The notes under the pieces were generated by a model. That model made no database searches and had not been told where the DNA came from. It worked only from the letters and a program-made list of their open reading frames with translations. From Deltaproteobacteria bacterium (GTDB lineage Bacteria > Desulfobacterota > Syntrophia > Syntrophales > Smithellaceae): a DNA stretch of 13,903 nucleotides. How positions within the stretch are numbered: the stretch's first letter is position 1; every line of letters begins with the position of its first letter. The position numbers and the translations under genes were made by a program. Shown here piece by piece: positions 5,915 to 12,261 of this stretch. The stretch lies in contig SBEK01000112.1 of the NCBI GenBank assembly GCA_009668925.1, forward strand, positions 1-13,903, written 5' to 3'.

Positions 5915-6877
5915 TCATTCATCCACTTTTTTCCAGGTGGCGTCGGGATTGTAGCTCGTCATCGCGCGGGCGATCTTTTTCGAATTCCTGCCCAGGTCTT
6001 TCTGATAGACCATGTCGTCCTTGTTCACGATAAACGTGGTTATCCCGGTCACGCCGTAAACAGCCGGATAGGCGACGAGCGCGAATCCGCCGATCATTTT
6101 CTTGTCCACGATATAGTCGTAGGCGCCGCCCGGCGCATCCTTTCCCTGGCTCTTGAGGATCTTGTAATAGTATCCGTGATAGGGAGCAGGTTCCTTGCCG
6201 GGCAGTCTAAGCGAGGTCATTTCCTCTTCGCAGGCGGAAGCCACAAGGGGGCCCAGGAGGCTTGGTTTTTCACCGCTTTGGGCCGGGCAGCAAAGTCCGT
6301 TCTTCTTTCCCGGTTCGCTCGCCAGCCGCTGGGCATATTCACCGATTCCGGCAGCTCCGTGCTGACTCGCATACTCCAGCTGCGCATCCACATAGGCCAG
6401 GCAAACCTGAACCGCGGCGACTTCATTTTTGCCGATTCTGCGGGCAACGATTTCCTTAATCCCCGCCCGGGTATCGAAGCGCCAGCGGCTGCCGGCTTTC
6501 GTAAGCGGAACCGGCCAGGGCCAGTCCTTTTCGCCCACATGCAAAATGACCTTGTTTGTCCCCGTCTTCTCCAGCCTGTGTTTTACGCGATACGCCTCTA
6601 AAAACCCCTCCCGGGAGCCGGCATCGTCTTCACCGTCAGCCGGGAAGATTTCTTCGGAGCCTCGTCCGAACAGGGCGTTCAGTTGTTTGGCATCTTTGCT
6701 TTCAACGGAGGCGATCAGCATGCCGAAGGCTTCTTCCGGCGAGGCAAATGTTTTCTGGGTCATTTTGGCCGCCTCGGCCGCCCCGCCGCAAAGGACGATA
6801 AGCGCGGCGGCAGCGATGATGGAAAACGCCGCCATTTTGATCACATTGATTATTCTCATGCGCATAAGGATCATCAT
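5915..6877 (-). CDS. DUF2950 family exported protein
   Basis: A 320-residue protein of the DUF2950 family, function unknown. The N-terminus carries a signal peptide: a basic start, a hydrophobic core to about residue 30, then GGAAEA-A as a likely cleavage site near 36-37. A lipobox is not convincing (VL before C30). The domain covers the rest: F44-A-S-P-E-E-A-F at the start, a WP-W-P-V-P-L-T segment at 119-126, RWRFDT-AG at 131-139, RRIGKNE at 146-152, AYVDAQLEYA at 161-170, PYHGYYYKIL at 232-241, then APGGAYDY and MIGGFALVAYP (261-271), and DATWKKV at the end. The start at 6877 has CGGAGG and AAGGAG just upstream. It lies 43 bases downstream of the DUF3300 gene on the same strand, a pairing known in many proteobacteria, so the two are probably one transcript and may act together in the envelope. 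Confidence 0.9.
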   Translation of the reverse strand: MMILMRMRIINVIKMAAFSIIAAAALIVLCGGAAEAAKMTQKTFASPEEAFGMLIASVESKDAKQLNALFGRGSEEIFPADGEDDAGSREGFLEAYRVKHRLEKTGTNKVILHVGEKDWPWPVPLTKAGSRWRFDTRAGIKEIVARRIGKNEVAAVQVCLAYVDAQLEYASQHGAAGIGEYAQRLASEPGKKNGLCCPAQSGEKPSLLGPLVASACEEEMTSLRLPGKEPAPYHGYYYKILKSQGKDAPGGAYDYIVDKKMIGGFALVAYPAVYGVTGITTFIVNKDDMVYQKDLGRNSKKIARAMTSYNPDATWKKVDE

Positions 6878-6920
6878 TCTCCTTCCTCCGTCCGTCTACA
6901 CCCAATTCCGGATTCCTCCT

Positions 6921-8195
6921 TCATCGTCTTTGGCCTCCGCCGCGCGGGGCGCCTCCGCCCTGAAATCTTCCTCCGCCCTGGAATCCTCTTGCGCCGCCTG
7001 CGTCGCGACCCATGCTGCTTTCCCCGCGGTCCCGCTGCTGCATCACTTCCCGGCCGCTCGAACCGAAACCTTCGAAGGCGTTATTGCGCCCGCGGGCGGA
7101 CGGGGCAGGCGAAAAGGACGGGGCGTCGCTCCTTGGCTGCATATCGCGACGCTCCATCCGCGTTCCGGAAGGTTGTTCAAACGGCCTTGTCCCGGGGCTC
7201 GCCGCGCGCGGCGTTGTCAGCGGACGCCCTCTGTCCGGCCTTCGGTCCGGGGCCGTACCGAGGCCGGGCCCCCTTCCTTCGGGACCAAAGCCGCGGAAAG
7301 ACCGGCGTGCCTCAATGCCGGCGCGTGGCATCTGGCCGAATCTGCGGCCGATTTCAGGACTGCGGTACTCTATGCCGCGGCGATGAACCGGATTGTGCCT
7401 CCAGGTTTCCGAGCCGCCGTGCATTCTGGTAATCGGGGGTCTGTGAAATCCCAGGGTCCTGTGGTGATCGATGAATATTTCGTGCCGGCGCCAGTGGAAA
7501 CCGCACCAGGGGCCGAGGGGACCGATAAAGATGGGCGGACCGAAAAAGAAGCCGGCGCCGACAACAATACCGGGGTACCAGAACCATAAGGGTGAGCATG
7601 CCGGATACCACCAGGGACCGTAAACCCAGCACGGATCGTACGCCGGAACATAAACAACGTCGGGCCGGGCCGGCTCGATGATGATGGATCCATTGTCCGT
7701 GGTCACCGTTTCCCTCTCGGTTGACGAAAGATTGCCCTGGACTTTAGCTTTGGCCCGCAGTTTCTGTATCGTATCCATCACCTGGTCTTGCTGGCCCAGA
7801 AATGCATTGCCCAGGTCGTTGGTCAGCTGCAGGTTGTCGCTCATCGTCGCCAGCACCCGCGGATAGCGGCAGAGCGATTTTACACTGACGTCCCAGGATT
7901 TGTCCCGAAGCGCCTCATCCAATGCCTCCGGCGTCAATTCCTGTCTTTTTTGCAGCCAGCGGTCGGCTTCAACCACTTCCAGCGGATAGGTCGATGCCAT
8001 CAGAATCTGCGACAAGAGGGCATCCGGATACAGGGCGATGGGGGCGAGATACCTGTCGAGCTCTTCCTGGGAATAAACCCTGGTTTGCGGTGCGGACGGG
8101 CCCGCTTCGTCGGTCTGGGCCGGGAGCGCCGCGGGCGGAATCAGAAGAAGCGTCAACAGCAATGCGGCAGCCGTGAAATATTTATTCATCTTCAT
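6921..8195 (-). CDS. DUF3300 family exported protein with a low-complexity Gly/Arg-rich tail
   Basis: A 424-residue protein. Residues 1-27 form a signal peptide (MKMNKYF, hydrophobic stretch, ALPAQ). The DUF3300 domain starts at YSQEELDRYLAPIALYPDALLSQILMAS (41-68) and continues with YPLEVVEADRWL and SVKSLCRYPRVL to about 190, where VVYVPAYDP appears. An aromatic and glycine-rich section follows (WWYPAC...PLWFWYPG, then GFFFGPPIFIGPLGPW, 193-230). From about 255 on the tail is rich in Arg, Gly, Pro and Ser and ends with GGG/RG repeats, probably disordered. The start is set at 8195 because GAGG (8204-8207) lies 8 bases upstream and the signal peptide begins there; the frame continues to 8306, but that addition gives a polar stretch ahead of the signal. 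Function is unknown; the family is found next to DUF2950. Confidence 0.87.
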   Translation of the reverse strand: MKMNKYFTAAALLLTLLLIPPAALPAQTDEAGPSAPQTRVYSQEELDRYLAPIALYPDALLSQILMASTYPLEVVEADRWLQKRQELTPEALDEALRDKSWDVSVKSLCRYPRVLATMSDNLQLTNDLGNAFLGQQDQVMDTIQKLRAKAKVQGNLSSTERETVTTDNGSIIIEPARPDVVYVPAYDPCWVYGPWWYPACSPLWFWYPGIVVGAGFFFGPPIFIGPLGPWCGFHWRRHEIFIDHHRTLGFHRPPITRMHGGSETWRHNPVHRRGIEYRSPEIGRRFGQMPRAGIEARRSFRGFGPEGRGPGLGTAPDRRPDRGRPLTTPRAASPGTRPFEQPSGTRMERRDMQPRSDAPSFSPAPSARGRNNAFEGFGSSGREVMQQRDRGESSMGRDAGGARGFQGGGRFQGGGAPRGGGQRR

Positions 8196-8397
8196 TGATT
8201 TTACCTCGTTGTTCGATACGCAGGATCTGTTAAAATGAACAACCGAAACGATTGCAGATGATTGTTGCCGGGACGGATCCAATCCTCTGTTCATGATTAA
8301 TGTCATTATGATTTATTAGGCAATAATAGTTAAATGGAGGAATAATAGTAGCCGATATCTATGGGGCGCAATTTCCGCAGACAACAGGGGGGAAATC
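8196..8397. promoter_or_regulatory. Divergent intergenic region (DUF3300 gene / small lipoprotein gene)
   Basis: This 202-base AT-rich gap must hold promoters for both directions. I could not pick one with confidence; TTAACT and CATAAT at 17-base spacing on the minus strand (about 8308-8335) is the best weak candidate for DUF3300. A 9-bp direct repeat AATAATAGT occurs at 8322-8330 and 8341-8349, a 19-bp period that could place two sites on one DNA face. Confidence 0.35.
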
Positions 8398-8649
8398 ATG
8401 AAAGGAAAGACATTCTTGCAGCCAGGGCCGATCGGGAAAATTTTCAGAGGCCTGGTCATCGGCGGTGTGACGATCGCGATTTTGGGCGGCTGTGAAAGCG
8501 GTGACAAGGTGATTGACGAGGCGACCGGCAATCGGGCCCTTAAGCAGTATCAGGCAACCAAAGAAACATTAAATACGATCGACGCGCAGCAGAAGGAAAG
8601 ACATAAGGCGCTTGAGGAAAATGAAGCGGCGGAAAAGCGTTCGGATTGA
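8398..8649 (+). CDS. Small lipoprotein of unknown function
   Basis: An 83-residue protein with a basic N-terminus, a hydrophobic stretch (about 18-30) and LGGC with C32 as the likely lipidation site. The mature part is about 51 residues, highly charged and rich in Lys, Glu, Gln and Ala (residues 46-80), predicted by eye to be a helix or short coiled coil. A run of G followed by AAA (8387-8395) serves as RBS just before ATG 8398. I do not recognise a family. It is transcribed away from DUF3300 and ends at a strong terminator, so it is a monocistronic unit. E38 is the third residue after GCES-type sorting positions; sorting cannot be judged safely. Confidence 0.75.
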   Translation: MKGKTFLQPGPIGKIFRGLVIGGVTIAILGGCESGDKVIDEATGNRALKQYQATKETLNTIDAQQKERHKALEENEAAEKRSD

Positions 8650-8675
8650 TCGCGCCGAACCGGGGGTGAAACGGG

Positions 8676-8708
8676 AAAGCCCCCATCCCGGCAGCGGATG
8701 GGGGCTTT
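8676..8708 (+). terminator. Rho-independent terminator, probably bidirectional
   Basis: AAAGCCCCCATCC (8676-8688) and GGATGGGGGCTTT (8696-8708) form a perfect 13-bp stem with a 7-base loop, 26 bases after the lipoprotein stop. On the plus strand the stem ends in CTTTGTTT. On the minus strand it ends in CTTT too and lies about 46 bases past the kinase stop, so it likely ends both convergent transcripts. Confidence 0.88.
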
Positions 8709-8754
8709 GTTTCGAGGGCGGCGACGCCGGAAGGCGCACGCGCCAAACCGCCGT

Positions 8755-10596
8755 TTATTTCATGAGCACCTTCAGATCATCAATGATCGCGCGGTAATTC
8801 TGGTATCTTTTGTCCGGATTCTTTTCCATCATCTTCCCGATGATGTTGGACAGGGCGCTCGAAAGGATGGGGTTCATCTTCTTCAAGGGGACCAGGCTTT
8901 CCGTCGCATGCTTGGACAGAATGGCATCGACCGTGTCTCCGTCAAAGGGCGGCACGCCGGCAAAGAGATGGTAAAAGGTGGCGCCCAATGAGTAAATATC
9001 GCTGCGGCGGTCCAGCGGGCGGCCCGTGCTGCACTCGGGAGACGCATAAAGCGGCGATCCCACCATGCCTTCGGTCTTTTTCTTCTTTTCCGTTTCGTCG
9101 TTGACGACCGCCACGCCGAAATCAACCACTTTCAATACGCCATGATCGTCGATCATGATGTTTTCCGGTTTAATGTCGCGGTGGACGATGTTCTGTTCGC
9201 TGACAAAATCGAGTGTCCGGCAGATGGTGATGAAATGTTCCAGGCCTTTTGCCGTATTGAGATTGTTTCTGTCCTTGATAATATCGGCCAGCGTCCCCCC
9301 GCTAATGAGCTCCATGGCAAAGAACAGAACATCATCCGCGTGATCGATGTGGTAGATCTGCGCGATATTGGGATGGTTCAGACGGGAAACCAGCTGCGCC
9401 TCCTTCACAAACATGTCGCGGTACGAGCTGATCATGGAAAGATTGAAGGAGATGATCTTCAGGGCCACATCCCGCTCCAGGACAACGTCCCACCCTTTAA
9501 AAACACCGGCCATACTGCCGGCGCCTATAAAAGACACCGCCTTATAGTTGCCCAGTTTCTTTCCGACAAGGCTGCGGTAAAACTTTATTTCCAGAGCGCG
9601 GTCGCTTCCGGAATCCTCCGCCTCGGTATTTTCTATCTCGGGCGCGTCCATTTGCATGACCATTTTGGCGTCGATCAGTTTTCCAATCGGCGATTCATCC
9701 GTCACGGTGCGCTTTTTCGCCGGAAGTTTTTCGGGGGCTTCGCTTTGCTTGAGAATGTAATGATACGTTTCGTTCCATTCCGGGGAATTCTTGATGATGA
9801 CCCCGATGCGCGCCGACATCTGGTGATTGCTGATCGAAATATGCTTGACATGACCCTCCAGGACCAATTTCCCCTCGGGCAGCCCGACTCTGACGTAAAG
9901 CGGCATGTCGAGCTTGCCGAGCAGGGAGGTCTCCATCATCAATCCCTTGATATGGGCGTTGATGATCTGGCCGGGCATCCAGAAAATGGCATCGCGCGAT
10001 AATTCAACGGGGATTGCTTCCTTCAGGATGGTTCGTTCATGGTATCGGCGGTGCTCTTCGACGATCGGAGCGTCGCCGTCTTTCGGTCCGGCCGATGCTT
10101 CCCGGCGCCCGTCAGCGGCTGCGGATCCTCTCTTCTCTTTGGTCATGGCCGGGAATCTTCTGCCGATGCGTTCCGTGAGCACTTTGGACGCTTCCTCTTC
10201 CGGCGTATCCACGATGAAATCATGCGCCCCCATGTCAAAAGCCTTCAGAACCATGGCGACCTCATCCTCGATCGTGCGGACCGGATGATCCGCCGCTCCC
10301 GCGTCCGGCGTCCCGCCTGCGCTCTCGGCGCTGTGGATGGAGACAAAGAACACAAAGGGAATATCTTTCCAGTCCGGGCTGCTCTTTACCGCGCTGAGGA
10401 AATCATAGCCGCTGACGTCGGCAAGCTCGCTGTCGCTGACGATAAGGACGACGGGATTGGCACCCACTAAGCCGATGGCTTCACTCATGGTTGTCGCGGT
10501 CAAGAGCGCGTAACCGGCATCCGTGAGCGACTGGCCAACCGTGTCGAGAAAATTTCGTTCACGATTCACCAGTAGTATATAGCTTTTAGTATCCAT
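8755..10596 (-). CDS. Degenerate receiver + PilZ-like + Hanks-type Ser/Thr protein kinase fusion
   Basis: A 613-residue cytoplasmic protein without membrane segments. Residues 1-140 have a receiver fold: ILLVNRER at the N-terminus where DD is expected, candidate phospho-acceptor D55 in LIVSDSEL, SGYDFL at 62-67, an extra loop near 88-115, and GAHDFIVDT (123-131), where the conserved Lys is missing. Residues about 180-285 look like PilZ: R184-x3-R188, then N213-x-H215-x2-G218 in place of the usual D/N-x-S-x2-G, followed by beta-strand-like sequence ending ARIGVIIKN. Residues about 345-613 are a protein kinase with all key parts: IGAGSMAGVFKG (357-368), K380 in VALK, E399, HRDIKPEN (472-479), DFG (492-494), SPE (519-521), and D533 in RSDIYSLG. 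It is last in an operon behind cheY and cheX-like genes (71-base gap). It would phosphorylate Ser/Thr of unknown partners, perhaps tuned by c-di-GMP. The RBS is weak (AAGGA only 2 bases from ATG). Confidence 0.88.
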   Translation of the reverse strand: MDTKSYILLVNRERNFLDTVGQSLTDAGYALLTATTMSEAIGLVGANPVVLIVSDSELADVSGYDFLSAVKSSPDWKDIPFVFFVSIHSAESAGGTPDAGAADHPVRTIEDEVAMVLKAFDMGAHDFIVDTPEEEASKVLTERIGRRFPAMTKEKRGSAAADGRREASAGPKDGDAPIVEEHRRYHERTILKEAIPVELSRDAIFWMPGQIINAHIKGLMMETSLLGKLDMPLYVRVGLPEGKLVLEGHVKHISISNHQMSARIGVIIKNSPEWNETYHYILKQSEAPEKLPAKKRTVTDESPIGKLIDAKMVMQMDAPEIENTEAEDSGSDRALEIKFYRSLVGKKLGNYKAVSFIGAGSMAGVFKGWDVVLERDVALKIISFNLSMISSYRDMFVKEAQLVSRLNHPNIAQIYHIDHADDVLFFAMELISGGTLADIIKDRNNLNTAKGLEHFITICRTLDFVSEQNIVHRDIKPENIMIDDHGVLKVVDFGVAVVNDETEKKKKTEGMVGSPLYASPECSTGRPLDRRSDIYSLGATFYHLFAGVPPFDGDTVDAILSKHATESLVPLKKMNPILSSALSNIIGKMMEKNPDKRYQNYRAIIDDLKVLMK

Positions 10597-10667
10597 AGTC
10601 CTTGCGATGAAAATATCCAGTTAGATGAAGAAATTCATTTGCAAACGGCTAATTTCAAGCCGGGCGC

Positions 10668-11522
10668 TCACGCCTGTTTGGCGCGGTTCGCGTTCGGCTT
10701 GATGCAAACATGTAAAGCAAAGGACTGGTTTCCCACTTGAAAAATAAGCACGGCCACGGAGGTGTTTTGCAGGTATCCGATCTGGTGGCCGGGACCGACG
10801 ACGATGGATGGCAGTGAAATCTCAAAATGATAGGGCTTCCCGACAAATTCCTTTTTCGTGGTGCCGCTGATCATGTTAATGATTTCGCTCACGCCGTCAT
10901 GAATCAGTTCCGCATCGATGGAACCTTCTTCCGTTCCCATCATCTTCGCAATGATCATCTTGGCCAGATCCCAGTAGAATGTGACCACAAGAGTTCCCTC
11001 GGCGTCACCGGAGAGCCCCATGATCCCTGATACGTCGCCGAAGATTCTGATGGTATTGGAAAAATAAACTCTCTTGAATTGAACATCCACCCCCGCCATG
11101 GTTTTAAGGATGTGGCACGTGTTTTTGATAAAAGGCTCCAGGTATTCAAGTTCTTCCGCCAGGGGGTCCCTGCTCGGAATTAAATAACCGTTGATAATAT
11201 GCTTACAGGCCGGCGGCGGGTCCGATAAAGACAGCACTTCGGTCGCGCCGGCGATGATATAAGGTTGCGACGGGAAGTCCCGTTTCTGGCCGTGGAAAAG
11301 AATGATGGGAATATTCTGGAAGCTGCACGCATACCGCAGGTTGCAGATTTGCTGAACCACGTGTTCCTGGTTCTTGCTCATCCATAAAATGATCATGTCA
11401 TAGCCGCCGACCGCCATTCCTTCCTGAAACTTTTCATATTCGATATAGGCATCATCACTGAGCAGCTTTAAAATATCTTTTTCGGCTTTCGGGCTGCAAT
11501 CCAGTCCCAGTATTTTCTTCAT
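10668..11522 (-). CDS. CheX-like phosphatase domain protein with an N-terminal degenerate receiver
   Basis: A 284-residue cytoplasmic protein. Residues 1-115 resemble a receiver (KILGLDCSPKAEKDIL; YDMIILWMS; IPIILFHG; AGATEVLSL), but W47 occupies the phospho-acceptor position, the acidic pair is reduced to D8-C9, and the conserved Lys near 98-100 is absent, so it should not be phosphorylated. Residues about 125-277 match the CheX/CheC fold: GDVSGIMGLSGDAEGT (162-177) and the active-site E213-I-I-N216 with following G220 (SEIINMISG), then ISLPSIVVGPG (235-245). CheX proteins dephosphorylate CheY-P using that Glu and Asn, so the stand-alone CheY encoded 121 bases upstream is the likely substrate. 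GGAGG (11533-11537) lies 10 bases before ATG 11522. The pseudo-receiver may act as a docking module. It could instead be a non-catalytic CheX relative, though the motif is kept. Confidence 0.85.
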   Translation of the reverse strand: MKKILGLDCSPKAEKDILKLLSDDAYIEYEKFQEGMAVGGYDMIILWMSKNQEHVVQQICNLRYACSFQNIPIILFHGQKRDFPSQPYIIAGATEVLSLSDPPPACKHIINGYLIPSRDPLAEELEYLEPFIKNTCHILKTMAGVDVQFKRVYFSNTIRIFGDVSGIMGLSGDAEGTLVVTFYWDLAKMIIAKMMGTEEGSIDAELIHDGVSEIINMISGTTKKEFVGKPYHFEISLPSIVVGPGHQIGYLQNTSVAVLIFQVGNQSFALHVCIKPNANRAKQA

Positions 11523-11544
11523 AGAAAAGAAACCTCCATTTCGT

Positions 11545-11557
11545 ATTCACGGTGAAT
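11545..11557. promoter_or_regulatory. Small palindrome ATTCAC-G-GTGAAT upstream of the cheX-like gene
   Basis: Perfect 6-bp arms around one base, 23 bases upstream of ATG 11522 and next to its RBS. It could be an operator or a weak hairpin in the mRNA. The rest of the 121-base gap holds only a 5-bp hairpin (11604-11616). Confidence 0.3.
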
Positions 11558-11643
11558 CCCCGGGATCGCTGATAAATTCCGTGTGCATCGACGGCCGCTG
11601 TCTTGCCCTCTGGGCACCCGGTTTCCGACCCGTCTGCTGCCTC

Positions 11644-12015
11644 CTATTTCTTATCCAGCACCTGATGAATTGCATTTTTCAGTTGATCCGGCGTAAAGGG
11701 CTTGGTGAGATAGCCCTGGGCGCCGGCTGTGACGGCTTCCTGAATCCTTTTTTCTTCGGACTCCGTGGATACCATCAACACGGGAATTTTATTGAAGCGA
11801 TCATCGCGGCGCATGTTTTTGATCACGTCGATACCGTTCAAAACAGGCATGTTCCAGTCCAGAAGCACGATGCGGACATCCTGATAAGCGGTTTCCAGGA
11901 TATTCAGGGCATCCTTGCCGTTTGCTGCCTGCAGCGCCTCGAACCCGTCCGAGACGACGGCTCTCTCGACGATGCCGCGGACGAGTCGCGAATCATCTGC
12001 AATGAGCACTTTCAT
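11644..12015 (-). CDS. CheY-like single-domain response regulator
   Basis: A 123-residue receiver with no output domain, the normal CheY length. All phosphorylation residues are present: acidic pair D7-D8, phospho-acceptor D53 in VLLDWNMP, T84 in MVSTES, and K105 in LTKPF. GGAGG (12024-12028) lies 8 bases before ATG 12015. It is the first gene of the cheY / cheX-like / kinase operon. It probably receives phosphate from a histidine kinase encoded elsewhere, is cleared by the CheX-like protein, and signals by protein contact; whether this bears on motility or another process cannot be told from this window. Confidence 0.93.
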   Translation of the reverse strand: MKVLIADDSRLVRGIVERAVVSDGFEALQAANGKDALNILETAYQDVRIVLLDWNMPVLNGIDVIKNMRRDDRFNKIPVLMVSTESEEKRIQEAVTAGAQGYLTKPFTPDQLKNAIHQVLDKK

Positions 12016-12030
12016 TTTCCAATCCTCCCT

Positions 12031-12068
12031 TTCCTTTAGATACTCCGTGAGGCGAACTTCCTTTAGAT
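12031..12068 (-). repeat. 11-bp direct repeat in the cheY leader
   Basis: TTCCTTTAGAT occurs at 12031-12041 and 12058-12068, a 27-base period. In the cheY mRNA it reads ATCTAAAGGAA twice, each with an SD-like AAGGAA, upstream of the true RBS. It could be a regulator or small-RNA site, or a duplication. Confidence 0.4.
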
Positions 12069-12086
12069 CTTCCCTATGCGGTTCTT

Positions 12087-12114
12087 TTTATAGGGGAATG
12101 GCGCTGTCTGTCAA
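12087..12114 (-). promoter_or_regulatory. Sigma-70 promoter of the cheY-cheX-kinase operon
   Basis: Read on the minus strand: TTGACA (12114-12109), a 16-base spacer, TATAAA (12092-12087). Start of transcription is expected near 12080, giving a leader of about 65 bases. The -35 box overlaps an 11-base palindrome TGTCA-A-TGACA (12109-12119), a possible operator. Confidence 0.75.
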
Positions 12115-12261
12115 TGACAATTTATCTCTCCATACCGTGGCTGGTCTGTCCCGTATAAGAAACGCTGTCACCAGGCTGCTTTTTCATCCCTCGGGAAGGA
12201 GTCGCGCCCTTCATTGGCAAAAGGGCATTTTCCGCCGGAGGCGCCCTGGTCTCCCGGGACT

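Noticed and set aside
6429..7589. 386-residue plus-strand frame across the DUF3300 and DUF2950 genes
   Set aside because: Both minus-strand genes match known families; this frame spans their gap and is rich in Pro, Arg, Ala and Ser as expected of a shadow.
9142..10002. 286-residue plus-strand frame opposite the kinase gene
   Set aside because: The kinase frame has all catalytic motifs in order; the opposite frame has none.
12206..12226. Hairpin GCCCTT/AAGGGC as terminator of the DUF262 gene
   Set aside because: 6-bp stem with 9-base loop; the T-rich side is on the plus strand, the wrong direction for the minus-strand gene.
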